A stretch of 64,000 nt of DNA from Dickeya oryzae (GTDB lineage: Bacteria; Pseudomonadota; Gammaproteobacteria; Enterobacterales; Enterobacteriaceae), in contig NZ_ML762922.1 of assembly GCF_009372235.1 (NCBI RefSeq), positions 141,503 through 205,502 on the forward strand. The letters are read 5' to 3'. Every line of letters begins with the position of its first letter. The first letter of the stretch is position 1. Below the pieces are notes generated by a model. That model was not told the origin of the DNA and ran no database searches. It saw only the letters and a program-made list of their open reading frames with translations. Shown here piece by piece: positions 26,372-35,484 of the stretch. The translations under genes and the position numbers were made by a program.

Positions 26372-27196
26372 TCACTCAGCGTCAATAGACTGGCGAGACC
26401 CCGGACACACCAATTGTCGGCTCTTGATGTGATACATCTCCAGATTCGGGCGCAGGAAGAACGCCATTTCCCACGGGTTCTTATTGATGAACGCATGGCG
26501 CACTTCTTCAAACAACGGCGTTGTCGGGTCAATCAGATGTGCATCACCTTCAATCAGGGTGTAATTCCACTCGATTGAACGCTCAAAGGTATAGTGCGAA
26601 CGCTCATCCATCGCGAAGAAACAATGTGGATTACGTTTCAGTAATTTGGATTTGAAGGTTTCCGGGAAGGTAATCAGGAAAATATCGTCCTCGACCGAGG
26701 AGAGGAACGCCAGCACCGTAGTATGCGGCTGCTCTTCAGCCATCGTCACCAATACGCCAACTTTATTGGTAAAGTCTTTGCGCTCGGTATCAGGCAGTGA
26801 CGTCATCGCCGTCCAGGGCACCGGTCGTTCCGGGCGATTATCGGTTGGGAACACGTAACCCGGCTCACGAATATCCACGACCGGGGTGAACCCGTGCAAC
26901 AACTGGCATTCACGCGGTGCCAGAATCACCCAATCTTCATCCACGCTGACCACACGGCCCTTGTACGACGCACGATAGACCGAAATATTGGCATCGAACT
27001 CATCAACACCGGTGCGATTATCAAGGTGTATCGTCGCCAGCGTCCCCACCGTCAGGTCATGCCCTTTTGGGAAGAACACCCTCAAGCTGTTATCCGCACG
27101 CGGATACACCCCACAGATATGAATTACTACATTTCCTTGTTGGTAACAGGCCAGCACCCCCAGCACCTGCTTACCCAGATACGTCGTCAGACTCAT
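26372..27196 (-). CDS. Protein with C-terminal FMN split-barrel (PNPOx-like) domain
   Basis: The C-terminal half of this 274-residue protein (from about residue 140: VGVLVTMAEEQPHTTVLAFLS, DDIFLITFPETFKSKLLKRNPHCFFAMDE) reads like the FMN-binding split barrel of the pyridoxamine-5'-phosphate-oxidase superfamily. The N-terminal half (about 1-125), with IHLDNRTGVDEFDANISVYRA, is a separate beta-rich domain that I do not recognise. There is no signal peptide or membrane span. AAGG lies nine bases before the start. The function is unknown; a flavin-dependent reductase or flavin/haem-binding sensor is possible. Confidence 0.55.
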   Translation of the reverse strand: MSLTTYLGKQVLGVLACYQQGNVVIHICGVYPRADNSLRVFFPKGHDLTVGTLATIHLDNRTGVDEFDANISVYRASYKGRVVSVDEDWVILAPRECQLLHGFTPVVDIREPGYVFPTDNRPERPVPWTAMTSLPDTERKDFTNKVGVLVTMAEEQPHTTVLAFLSSVEDDIFLITFPETFKSKLLKRNPHCFFAMDERSHYTFERSIEWNYTLIEGDAHLIDPTTPLFEEVRHAFINKNPWEMAFFLRPNLEMYHIKSRQLVCPGSRQSIDAE

Positions 27197-27474
27197 GTTG
27201 CAGCACCTTATTTTATTATTCTCGTTACGAAGACGTCAGGCTGTGTGTAAAGTCGCCGCGGCGTCGACTGGCTGGGCGTTATCGGTCCATCACGCCTGCC
27301 GTTTCCACCCTATGCGAGCGGAAGATTGACTGTCAAGGCGTTTACCGCCTTTACCATTTCATCGACCCATATGTGAATTTAACTCACACAACTGTGATTT
27401 TTTCGGCAGAGATACTCTCTTTTCACACAGGTATGCTCACTGCAAACACAGCAATCCCTACGCAGAGGTCATCG

Positions 27475-28203
27475 ATGAGCGATATTCTGATCCTTATTCT
27501 CGCTCTGTTCGCGGGCAGTGTCAGCGGCATTGTCGGCACCGGCGGCTCCATCATTCTGCTGCCTGCGCTGGCGTGGGCGTTCAGCCCACAGGCAGCTGTG
27601 CCCATCATGGCGATCGCCGCCACCATGAGTAATATCTCCAAAGTTATCCTATGGCGTAAGGCCATCAATTTACGGGCGTTGGGTTATTACTGCCTGCCGG
27701 GCATTCCGGCATCGATCATCGGTGCCAGCCTGCTGTGGGTGATGCCGGTACGTTTGTCGAGCCTGTGTATCGGCCTGTTCTTCCTGTTGCTGATTCCACT
27801 ACGCCACCTGGCCCACCGACGTGCTTTCATGCTCAATGATAATCAACTGGCGATGGCGGGCGGCGTAGTCGGCTTTCTCACCGGCGTCGTCTTTTCCACC
27901 GGTCCACTGACGATACCGCTGTTCGCCGGTTACGGCTTGCTAAAAGGCGCACTGCTGGCCACCGAGTCGGCGGCTTCGCTGGTCATCTATCTGACCAAAG
28001 CCTCCACCTTCGGGGTGATAGGTGCGCTACCGTGGTCGGTGCTATTGGCAGGTGTGCTGGTCGGGTTAACACAGGTCGCCGGGGTGTACATCGGCAAACG
28101 GTTCGTACTGCGCCTGTCAGACACCCTGTTTAACCGACTGGTGGATAGCATGATGCTGATAGCCGGTCTCTCACTGCTGTGGGAAACCGTACCTGCGCAC
28201 TAA
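27475..28203 (+). CDS. TauE/SafE-family membrane transporter
   Basis: This 242-residue inner-membrane protein has about eight spans. The family motif is duplicated: AGSVSGIVGTGGSIILLPAL near the N-terminus and GGVVGFLTGVVFSTGPLTIPLF in the second half. TauE/SafE proteins carry sulfite, sulfoacetate or other organic anions. The open frame extends upstream to 27067 in unrelated sequence that overlaps the divergent gene; AGAGG seven bases before 27475 sets the start. Its stop overlaps that of the convergent Nudix gene by 4 nt. The intergenic region before it holds a TGTGA/TCACA inverted repeat around 27371-27387 with 7-bp spacing, not a standard CRP site. Confidence 0.85.
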   Translation: MSDILILILALFAGSVSGIVGTGGSIILLPALAWAFSPQAAVPIMAIAATMSNISKVILWRKAINLRALGYYCLPGIPASIIGASLLWVMPVRLSSLCIGLFFLLLIPLRHLAHRRAFMLNDNQLAMAGGVVGFLTGVVFSTGPLTIPLFAGYGLLKGALLATESAASLVIYLTKASTFGVIGALPWSVLLAGVLVGLTQVAGVYIGKRFVLRLSDTLFNRLVDSMMLIAGLSLLWETVPAH

Positions 28204-28652
28204 CGTGGCGACGATAACGACAGAAAATAATCGAGGTATTCCCGATACTCGTTACCCAATGTCGGCAACGCCTGAAAATCGAAAAAGCGTACGTCCCGCG
28301 ACTCGGTTTTATCCACCACAATATCGCCTTGCCAATCGCGGCACACATACAAGGCCGTCAGCACATAGATCTGATCCTGATTGGGCAAGGTGAAAAAGTG
28401 GTCGGGGCCAGAAAACATTTTCAGAAAATCGAACCTATTGAGTTGCAGCCCAGTCTCTTCACGCACTTCGCGAATCGCGGTCTCTTCCAGTGACTCCCCC
28501 AGTTCCAGTAACCCGCCGGGCAACCCCCATACCCCTTCCAGACGATGCTGCAACAACACCTGTCCACGCGTGTTTAGTAAAATCACGTTAGCGCCCGCCA
28601 GCAGTAGCGGACGATGCCCGATCAACTGACGCATTTCCTGCACATAATTCAT
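28200..28652 (-). CDS. Nudix hydrolase
   Basis: This 150-residue cytoplasmic pyrophosphohydrolase has a complete Nudix box at about residues 47-69: GGLLELGESLEETAIREVRE, followed by ETG. All the catalytic glutamates are present. The preceding HRLEGVWGLPG and the loops resemble the ADP-ribose/MutT-like group, but the substrate cannot be assigned. It is convergent with TauE/SafE with a 4-nt overlap of stop codons. Confidence 0.88.
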   Translation of the reverse strand: MNYVQEMRQLIGHRPLLLAGANVILLNTRGQVLLQHRLEGVWGLPGGLLELGESLEETAIREVREETGLQLNRFDFLKMFSGPDHFFTLPNQDQIYVLTALYVCRDWQGDIVVDKTESRDVRFFDFQALPTLGNEYREYLDYFLSLSSPR

Positions 28653-28657
28653 GACAT

Positions 28658-28697
28658 ACCTCTATTCATAGCGAACCTCTATTCATGGCGTACCTCT
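28658..28697. repeat. 17-bp tandem repeat upstream of the Nudix gene
   Basis: ACCTCTATTCATAGCGA is followed by ACCTCTATTCATGGCGT and a third partial ACCTCT. The array lies in the 5' untranslated region of the Nudix gene. A second tandem pair of period 19 (GTGTGTGGTGACAGTCAAG and a near copy) is at 28761-28798. Confidence 0.9.
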
Positions 28698-28793
28698 GCT
28701 AACTCAGCCGCGTACGGATTCGGTCATGTACCCACGTTAACGCGGGTGCATGACAATAATGTGTGTGGTGACAGTCAAGGTGTGTGGTGTCAG

Positions 28794-29282
28794 TCAGACA
28801 GTCTCCGTGCTGGCAGCCTGTTCCAACAGCCACTGTTCGAAGCGGTGATGCAGCCGGGTTTTCGCCAGCCCTGCAGGCGTCAGTAAATAATAGGTACGCT
28901 CGGCGACACGCAGCGTCGGCAAGGGAGCCACCAACCTGCCCAGTGCCACATCACGCGCCAGTAACGGCAGCGGACCCGGTCCAACGCCTAACCCATCAAT
29001 CAACGCCGCATACGTGACGTAGAAATGATCAAAACGCAGCCAGTTAAGCGTACCGGGGTCCACTAACCCACCCACATCGAACAGCTGTGACCAAAAGCCG
29101 GGGCGCGTTTCGGTATCTAACAGCGTATGGTTTACCACGTCACCGAGAGCAGAGAGCGGCTGATGCGACAGCAATGAAGGAGCGGCCAGCAAGGTATAAT
29201 GCTCCTGCATAACTGGCAGCGCACTGAAACGATCGCTATTAAACACCCCAAGACGGATCACCAGATCAAAACCGCTGGTCAT
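28794..29282 (-). pseudogene. LysR-family regulator fragment lacking the HTH domain
   Basis: Only the C-terminal substrate-binding half of a LysR regulator remains (SGFDLVIRLGVFNSDRFSALP, LLAAPSLLSHQPLSALGDVVNHTLLD, FYVTYAALIDGLGVGPGPL). In the same frame a stop codon occurs about ten codons upstream of the first ATG. The roughly 90-130 N-terminal residues with the DNA-binding domain are absent, and the sequence further upstream belongs to the bisC promoter region. It cannot bind DNA as a LysR regulator and is best seen as a remnant of a gene once divergent from bisC. Confidence 0.8.
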
Positions 29283-29540
29283 CGCCAGTTGCTGGGTCGT
29301 CGCTTTATGGGATTACACACCGTCAGACTGTATCACAGTCTGGAAAATACACCGTGACCGCCCGGTATAACACATGCCCGATTGGCATAAGGACTGACTG
29401 GCCTGTCATGTAGCAGACTTGTATGATGATCAGCCAAATAGATAACAAACCATAGCATTATCAGCAGTACCTTTCAGGGAATACTGCCTGGCGCGTTACC
29501 GCCAGCCTGCACGGCATCCAGCCTATTTATCGAGGACGTT

Positions 29541-31802
29541 ATGACAATCAGGCGTTATCCACACCTTGCCCATTGGGGCGCGTTCACCGCTGTTGTTGAA
29601 GACGGCAAGCTTATCCGCTGCGAGCCGTTTGCAAATGACCCAGACCCGTCGCCCATGCTCGACTCCATCGTACCGCTAGTCTATTCCGACAAACGTATTC
29701 GCAAACCGGCGGTGCGCCGATCCTGGCTGGAAAAACGAGAGAACAGCGATCGTACGCTGCGTGGTAAAGAACCGTTCGTCGAAGTGGACTGGGACCTCGC
29801 GCTGGATCTGGTGGCGGAAGAAAACCGCCGGGTACGCGATCGTTACGGCGCTGACGGTCTGTTCGCCGGGTCATATGGCTGGTCGTCCGCCGGGCGCTTT
29901 CATCATGCCCGTTCTCAGGTACGACGTTTCTATTTCTCCGGCGGTGGCGCGGTAGACCAGACCGGCAACTACAGCTGGGGAGCGGCACAATTCTTCCTGC
30001 CGTATGTGATAGGCACCTTCCACCCGCTCACCGGCAAAGTGACCGAGTGGCGTAGCGTGGCAGATCACTGTGAACTGTTTATTGCTTTCGGCGGACTGGC
30101 GCTGAAAAACGCCCAGGTAGCCTCCGGTGGTGCCGGGCACCACACGCTGAAACCGGCGCTGGAAAAACTGGTGGCGCGCGGCATTCCGGTTATCAATATC
30201 AGCCCCATGCGCGATGACTGCCCGGCGTTCGTCAACGCGGAGTGGATCCCTATTCGTCCAAATACCGACGTAGCATTAATGCTGGCGCTGGGCTACGAGA
30301 TACAGCGACGGGAAGCGCAAGACCGTGACTTTCTTGAGCGTCATTGCGTCGGTTACGCACAACTGCGTGACTACCTCAATGGCCACAGCGACGGTATAGC
30401 CAAAACACCGGCATGGGCCAGTGCCATCACCGGTATCCCGGCTGCACGTATCGAAAAACTGGCCCAACAGTTGATCGGTGTGCGTAGCTTTATCACCTGT
30501 TCTTACTCGGTACAACGTGCCCACCGTGGTGAACAGCCTTACTGGATGATGATCGCACTGTCTGCCATGCTCGGGCAGGTAGGGTTACCGGGCGGTGGTT
30601 TCTCGTTTGGTCACGGCTCGATGAACAGCGTCGGTAACGAGCGCATGACATCCCCCGCGCCCGCATCGCCCTCCGTCCCCAATCCCGGCCAGTCGATTCC
30701 GGTCGCACGTATCGCCGACATGTTGCTCAACCCCGGCAAACCCTATACGTTTTGCGGTGAGCAACGTACTTATCCCGATATCCATCTGATCCACTGGGCC
30801 GGTGGTAACCCATTCCACCATCACCAGCAGCTTAACCGGCTGGTTGAAGGCTGGCAGCGCCCGGATACGGTTATCGTGCAGGATATCGTCTGGACTGCCG
30901 CCGCGCAGATGGCCGACATTGTGCTGCCTGTCACCACTTCGCTGGAAAGAAACGACATAGGCGGCTCCTCACGGGATCGTTTCGTGTTCGCCATGCATCA
31001 GGCGATTGCGCCACAGCATCAGGCGCGCCATGACTACGACATTTTCAGCGAACTGGCCCAGCGTTTAGGTTATGGCGACGCGTTCACCCAAGGTGGCCGT
31101 ACCGAGCGTCAATGGCTGGAAACGATGTACCTCAACTGCCGTGAGCGTCAGGGCAGCGCAGGCGAAAGCTGGCCTGACTTCGACGGTTTCTGGCAACAGG
31201 GCTACGTGGATATCCCGATGGACGAGCAACCGTTCGTGTTTTTCGAAGAATTCCGCCACGACCCGGTGCAACACCCGCTCAACACGCCCAGCGGCAAAAT
31301 CGAGCTATTCAGCAGTACCATCGCCGATTACCGTTACCCGGATTTCGCCCCGCATCCGCAGTGGCAGCCGCCGGTAGAATGGCTCGGCGCAGACGTCACA
31401 CAACGCTGGCCGTTGCACTTTATCTCTATCCAGCCAGCCGATCGGCTGCACAGCCAGCTAGGCAGCACGCCGCAGGTTAACGCGAACAAAACCGCCGGGC
31501 ATGAAACCCTGTACATGCATCCGCAGGATGCGGCGGCTCGCGGCATTCGCCACGGCGAACGGGTGGAAGTACGCAACGAGCGTGGACGCATCTACGCCGG
31601 GGTGGACGTGACCGATGGCGTCACACCGGGTGTGGTGATCATGGCGACCGGTGCCTGGTTTGAGCCCGGTTTCGGTCAGGCGCAATGGCACGAGGTGGAA
31701 CAGTCTGGCAATGCCAACGTGCTGACCCGTGATATGGGGTCATCACCACTCACACAAGGCCCTAACGCCATGAGTTGCCTGGTGGATGTGATCGCGCTTT
31801 GA
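29541..31802 (+). CDS. bisC: BisC-like molybdopterin oxidoreductase (biotin/TMAO sulfoxide reductase family)
   Basis: This 753-residue DMSO-reductase-family molybdoenzyme carries a bis-MGD cofactor. Motifs in order are SYGWSSAGRFHHARSQ (111-126), the likely Mo ligand Ser145 in TGNYSWGAAQFFLP, a central WAGGNPFHHHQQLNRL, then ADIVLPVTTSLERNDIGG and the C-terminal NERGRIYAGVDVTDGVTPGVV. It has no Tat signal and no N-terminal Fe-S cysteines, as in cytoplasmic BisC (777 residues in E. coli), which reduces biotin sulfoxide and free methionine sulfoxide. GAGG precedes the start. Periplasmic TMAO reductases of the TorZ type share these motifs but carry Tat signals, so BisC is the better name; the substrate is inferred. 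Confidence 0.85.
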   Translation: MTIRRYPHLAHWGAFTAVVEDGKLIRCEPFANDPDPSPMLDSIVPLVYSDKRIRKPAVRRSWLEKRENSDRTLRGKEPFVEVDWDLALDLVAEENRRVRDRYGADGLFAGSYGWSSAGRFHHARSQVRRFYFSGGGAVDQTGNYSWGAAQFFLPYVIGTFHPLTGKVTEWRSVADHCELFIAFGGLALKNAQVASGGAGHHTLKPALEKLVARGIPVINISPMRDDCPAFVNAEWIPIRPNTDVALMLALGYEIQRREAQDRDFLERHCVGYAQLRDYLNGHSDGIAKTPAWASAITGIPAARIEKLAQQLIGVRSFITCSYSVQRAHRGEQPYWMMIALSAMLGQVGLPGGGFSFGHGSMNSVGNERMTSPAPASPSVPNPGQSIPVARIADMLLNPGKPYTFCGEQRTYPDIHLIHWAGGNPFHHHQQLNRLVEGWQRPDTVIVQDIVWTAAAQMADIVLPVTTSLERNDIGGSSRDRFVFAMHQAIAPQHQARHDYDIFSELAQRLGYGDAFTQGGRTERQWLETMYLNCRERQGSAGESWPDFDGFWQQGYVDIPMDEQPFVFFEEFRHDPVQHPLNTPSGKIELFSSTIADYRYPDFAPHPQWQPPVEWLGADVTQRWPLHFISIQPADRLHSQLGSTPQVNANKTAGHETLYMHPQDAAARGIRHGERVEVRNERGRIYAGVDVTDGVTPGVVIMATGAWFEPGFGQAQWHEVEQSGNANVLTRDMGSSPLTQGPNAMSCLVDVIAL

Positions 31803-31824
31803 GTAACATCCCTGTTCCAGCCAT

Positions 31825-31852
31825 AAAAAAACGCCCCCGGTTATCGGGGGCG
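31825..31852 (-). terminator. Rho-independent terminator of yqhA
   Basis: On the minus strand CGCCCCCG, a 5-nt loop and CGGGGGCG are followed by seven T. It lies 33 nt beyond the yqhA stop and 22 nt beyond the convergent bisC stop, so it may stop both transcripts. Confidence 0.85.
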
Positions 31853-31885
31853 CGTCCTGTCCATCTACTCTATAAACACTGGCGA

Positions 31886-32419
31886 TCAATGCTTGTCGTG
31901 CGCTTTTTCAGCACCGTGATGAGCATGATGATCATGGCGTGACAGCCAGTCCAGATACCCCATCACAAAAGCAGACAACACAAACGTCAGGTGGATAATC
32001 ACATACCACATCAGCTTGTTGTCCGGCACGTTTTTGGCATCCATAAACACCCGCAGCAGGTGAATAGACGAAATCGCCACGATCGATGCCGCCACCTTGT
32101 TTTTCAGCGAACTGGCGTCCATCTTCCCCAGCCAGTTTAGTTTTTCCTTGTCCTCACCGATATCCAGTGCCGACACAAAGTTTTCATAACCAGAAAACAT
32201 CACCATTACCAGCAATCCGCCCACCAGCGTCATGTCTACCAGCGATAGCAGCGTCAGGATCAAATCGGATTCTTCAATGGAAAAAATGTTCGGCAAAACA
32301 AGCCAAATCTCTTCAAAGAACTTGATGGCCAGCGCCAGTAATCCCAGCGACAACCCCAGATAAACCGGAGCCAGCAGCCACCGTGCAGCGTACATCGTAT
32401 TTTCAAGAAAACGTTCCAT
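31886..32419 (-). CDS. yqhA: YqhA-family inner-membrane protein
   Basis: This 177-residue protein has four hydrophobic segments and matches the enterobacterial YqhA (UPF0114) family, with [22 protein letters not shown] at the start, [26 protein letters not shown] and [23 protein letters not shown]. The His-rich tail ([16 protein letters not shown]) is longer than usual and could bind metal. The open frame extends 17 codons upstream from a GTG, but the family start is at 32419. Its function is not established. Confidence 0.88.
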   Translation of the reverse strand: MERFLENTMYAARWLLAPVYLGLSLGLLALAIKFFEEIWLVLPNIFSIEESDLILTLLSLVDMTLVGGLLVMVMFSGYENFVSALDIGEDKEKLNWLGKMDASSLKNKVAASIVAISSIHLLRVFMDAKNVPDNKLMWYVIIHLTFVLSAFVMGYLDWLSRHDHHAHHGAEKAHDKH

Positions 32420-32752
32420 AGCGCCTATCAGGTACAGGTTTGAGAGAGATGCATCATAGCGAAAAACCACGCCAGAGTGTTATTCAAATATTCACCGATA
32501 TAGCATATTGATTTTTAATAAAATAAACCCATTTTCACCGAATTATACCGTCAATGAGCCGAGTAAAGCCCCCTCCATAATAGAATCGACAACTATGAAC
32601 CCGATCACCTCCGTTTTCTCACTACGGCCCCCATACAACACCGAACTAATAGTACAAGCCGTGGCCGACTAAACATCGTGATGTATAAAGTAGACGTTAT
32701 CTGCCGCACCACCTAATCTGTTTGTTTTCCCGTTCACATCAGAATAAGACCT
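32420..32752. other. Divergent promoter region between yqhA and ygfF
   Basis: A 333-bp AT-rich gap between divergently transcribed genes. It must hold both promoters. I could not define hexamers or operators with confidence and see no further gene. Confidence 0.5.
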
Positions 32753-33499
32753 ATGCAGAAAATAACCCTTATCACTGGCGGCTCACGGGGTATCGGCCGG
32801 GCAACAGCGTTACATCTGGCACGACAAGGACACTGGATAGCCATCAGTTATCTGCATCAACAGCAACAAGCGCAAGGTGTGGTTGAAAACATTACCGCAC
32901 TGGGTGGCAAGGCCATCGCACTTCAGGCGGATGTCACTGACGAACAGCAGATCGTATCGCTATTTACCAAGATTGATAACGAACTCGGGCCACTCTCAGG
33001 GCTGGTCAATAACGCGGGTATCCTGCGACCTCAGGCGCGGATCGAAGAGCTGGATGCAGCACGCCTCAACACGATGTTTGCAGCGAATATTACCGGTTGT
33101 TTTTTGTGTGCACGCGAAGCGGTTAAACGCATGTCTCATCGCCACGGTGGTCGGGGTGGTGCGATCGTTAACGTGTCATCCGCCGCTTCTCGTCTGGGGC
33201 CGCCGTATGAGTATGTAGACTATGCCGCGTCCAAAGGCGCTATCGACTCCATGACCAAAGGCCTGTCGCTGGAAGTCGCGGCAGAAGGCATTCGGGTCAA
33301 CGCGGTACGTCCCGGATTTATTTATACCGACATCCACGCGGACGGCGGCGAACCGGGACGGGTTGATCGTATCCGCCAGGCGATTCCGATGCAGCGAGGC
33401 GGCCAGCCGGAAGAAGTGGCGAATGCGATTGCCTGGTTACTGTCGGATGAAGCCAGCTACGTCACCGGAAGTTTTATCGATCTGGCCGGTGGTAAATGA
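32753..33499 (+). CDS. ygfF: SDR-family oxidoreductase YgfF
   Basis: This 248-residue classical SDR closely resembles E. coli YgfF along its whole length: LITGGSRGIGRATALHLARQG, LVNNAGILRPQARIEEL, CAREAVKRMSHRHGG, the catalytic EYVDYAASKGAIDSM, IRVNAVRPGFIYTDIHADGG and a C-terminus ending SYVTGSFIDLAGGK. It is a predicted NAD(P)-binding cytoplasmic enzyme of unknown substrate. It stands as a single gene with a hairpin 31 bp after its stop. Confidence 0.88.
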   Translation: MQKITLITGGSRGIGRATALHLARQGHWIAISYLHQQQQAQGVVENITALGGKAIALQADVTDEQQIVSLFTKIDNELGPLSGLVNNAGILRPQARIEELDAARLNTMFAANITGCFLCAREAVKRMSHRHGGRGGAIVNVSSAASRLGPPYEYVDYAASKGAIDSMTKGLSLEVAAEGIRVNAVRPGFIYTDIHADGGEPGRVDRIRQAIPMQRGGQPEEVANAIAWLLSDEASYVTGSFIDLAGGK

Positions 33500-33530
33500 A
33501 CAGGCCCATCAGGCAGGCCAACAAAACAAA

Positions 33531-33554
33531 AACGCTGCACAGTTGTGCAGCGTT
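33531..33554. terminator. Hairpin after ygfF
   Basis: AACGCTGCAC, AGTT and GTGCAGCGTT form a perfect 10-bp stem. The A-run preceding it makes a good T-run on the minus strand, while the plus strand has only TTCTG after the stem. It is placed to end ygfF but its polarity better suits a minus-strand transcript. No gene is recognised on that strand. Confidence 0.6.
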
Positions 33555-33994
33555 CTGAAAGGTGAGAAATGATATATCTCCTGTCACTCTACCATGGTAA
33601 AGCATCCGTTCTCGGTTCCCTGGTGTCGGATGCATGACTGTTTGCGTCGGGGACGCCATCAACAATCAATTAGCATATTAGCTATACGCAATTCTTATAT
33701 TTGGTTATCTGCATGGCACAGATTAATTAATTTATCTAAACGTTATAGCAATAAAAACATATAAGTCAACACATTAATAGACACTTTATGATCTTTAATG
33801 TCTATTTTTAATAGACGCATTACAACAACCACCAATCCATTGAATGCATCCACGCTTTTTTATGCGTTTTTTTCAGTCTGTACGCGGCGTGACAGGCCTG
33901 ACTATCTGATATTTTTTACCCGACAGGGATAGGTGAAACTAACGCGTTATCGTAAGATGAACCCGTCAGAGAACTGGCCTGAGAAGGAATGACC
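33555..33994. other. AT-rich leader region of the queuosine operon
   Basis: A 440-bp AT-rich stretch. The TAATAGACACTTTATG and TTTTTAATAGACGC segments around 33774-33816 repeat the word TAATAGAC/TAATAGACG and could be sites for the downstream XRE regulator. I see no PreQ1-riboswitch pattern that I would defend and no gene. Confidence 0.4.
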
Positions 33995-34609
33995 ATGAAA
34001 ACAACGAATGCTCAGCGCAAAACTAATATCATTAAAAATATTGAATATCTGATGCGTACCCGAGGCGAAACAAAAGCCTCATTTTCTAATCGTACCGGGG
34101 TAACGCGCACCACCATCTACAAAATTCTTGAAGGTAGGGTCAACAAGGTCCAGCAGTCCACCATCAATCGCATTTCTGATTTCTTCGGCGTCTCCTGTGA
34201 AGAAATCGAAGATTACGATCTGGAAAAGGTGGAACAGTTGAACAAGACCGTTTCATTTGACGGTAACAAAAACCCGGCGGCGATTCCTGTCATCCCGCAG
34301 TCACAACTGCTATCGGTTCGGCAGAACAAGATTGGTCAGTTAGCGGTCCAGTATCCATTGACCTGGTTCTTCGGAGAAGAAGCCAACATGGTGGCAGTAC
34401 AGGTGGAGTCGCCGATTGGCGATGCGTTCCACCCCGGCGCGTTGTTGCTCCTGCGCCGACCACCCGCGCTGATGCCAAATACGCCGATACTCTACCACGC
34501 TCCTGATGTGGGATTTTTCGTCGACATCCCCAGCCCGGCTGCTGTGGCAGACAAAAGACGCCCGGAGGACACCATCCTGCTGGGATATATCATAGAGGAA
34601 AGGATATAA
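33995..34609 (+). CDS. XRE-family regulator with S24/LexA-like C-terminal domain
   Basis: This 204-residue regulator has an N-terminal helix-turn-helix (about 10-75: IEYLMRTRGETKASFSNRTG, VTRTTIYKILEGRVNKVQQSTINRISDFFG). The C-terminal domain (about 105-200) has the beta-rich pattern MVAVQVESPIGDAFHPGALLLLRRPP, resembling S24 repressors but without the usual Ser-Met catalytic motif, so it probably dimerises or senses a ligand and does not self-cleave. GAAGGA favours the ATG at 33995 over that at 33989. It lies directly upstream of the queuosine-precursor transporter with no gap and is followed by queF. I infer that it controls queuosine salvage or synthesis. Confidence 0.75.
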   Translation: MKTTNAQRKTNIIKNIEYLMRTRGETKASFSNRTGVTRTTIYKILEGRVNKVQQSTINRISDFFGVSCEEIEDYDLEKVEQLNKTVSFDGNKNPAAIPVIPQSQLLSVRQNKIGQLAVQYPLTWFFGEEANMVAVQVESPIGDAFHPGALLLLRRPPALMPNTPILYHAPDVGFFVDIPSPAAVADKRRPEDTILLGYIIEERI

Positions 34610-35479
34610 ATGGATGCAAACAAGAAATTCAAGCTGCTGGGGTTCAATCATAGCGGCGAGGTATCCGCCAATATCATGGTATTGTCAACCGGCAAGACGA
34701 TCCATATGGATCTCAAGGAACTGGTCGACAGCGAAATTTCCGATGACCTGAGCAGACACGAACTCAATGCATTGTATAAAAAACTCTATGCCGGCAAAGA
34801 CATTACTACCGCCTACGATCTCAGCGACAGAAATGAACGCTCCTGGTATGCCTATCTTCTGATCACGGTCATGTTGAGCGTTATCTACATTTTTTCCAAT
34901 GTTGCCGGTTCCAAACCCATTTTTATTCCTTCTCTGAACATGGTGGTTCCAATCGCAATATTTATCTACCCGCTCACCTTCATACTGGTAGATATTCTTA
35001 ATGAATTCTATGGGTTACGTCTCGCCCGGCGCACCATTTATGTCGCGTTTTTCTCCAATCTATTCTTCGTCATCAGCCTGTGGTGCACCAGCCTCATTCC
35101 CAGCTTACCCGAATGGGAATTTGGAAAAACGTACAATGGTATTACCGAAAGCATTATGGCCGTGTTGGTAGCCTCATCGCTGGCTTACCTGATTTCCGAA
35201 AACATCAATGCCTGGGTGCTGCACAAAATCAAGATAATGACCAAGTCGCGTTATCTGTTTATCCGCGTGATCACCAGTACCGTTACCGCTTCGGCCGTCG
35301 ACAGTGTGATTTTCTGCACCATCGCGTTTTATAATGTGCTGAGTTTTGACGTGATCCGCACGATGATTCTGTCGCAATTTCTGGTTAAAGTGGTCTATGC
35401 GGTGTTGGGCGTCGGCCCGATTTACGGTACCCGCAGGCTGTTCAGAAAATACATTCATGCCGTACCAGCAAGGAACTGA
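34610..35479 (+). CDS. YhhQ-type queuosine precursor transporter with N-terminal extension
   Basis: The C-terminal 210 residues of this 289-residue protein are a YhhQ/QueT-like (VUT family) transporter with about six spans, recognised by [51 protein letters not shown] and [20 protein letters not shown]. coli YhhQ imports preQ0 and preQ1 and has 221 residues. The extra N-terminal 75 or so residues here ([19 protein letters not shown], then [14 protein letters not shown] and a helical acidic part) are soluble and unrecognised. The ATG follows the regulator stop immediately, with GAGGAAAGG before it. It is followed 5 bp later by queF. Import of a queuosine precursor is well supported; the role of the extension is unknown. 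Confidence 0.85.
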   Translation: MDANKKFKLLGFNHSGEVSANIMVLSTGKTIHMDLKELVDSEISDDLSRHELNALYKKLYAGKDITTAYDLSDRNERSWYAYLLITVMLSVIYIFSNVAGSKPIFIPSLNMVVPIAIFIYPLTFILVDILNEFYGLRLARRTIYVAFFSNLFFVISLWCTSLIPSLPEWEFGKTYNGITESIMAVLVASSLAYLISENINAWVLHKIKIMTKSRYLFIRVITSTVTASAVDSVIFCTIAFYNVLSFDVIRTMILSQFLVKVVYAVLGVGPIYGTRRLFRKYIHAVPARN

Positions 35480-35484
35480 GCGAT

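Noticed and set aside
26154..26375. 73-codon minus-strand frame spanning the AAAAT repeat
   Set aside because: Its hydrophobic part is simply the translation of the pentanucleotide repeat (FYFILF), so a phase-variable gene is not supported.
27371..27387. TGTGA/TCACA inverted repeat before TauE/SafE as a CRP site
   Set aside because: The half-sites are separated by 7 bp where CRP needs 6, so a functional CRP site is unlikely.
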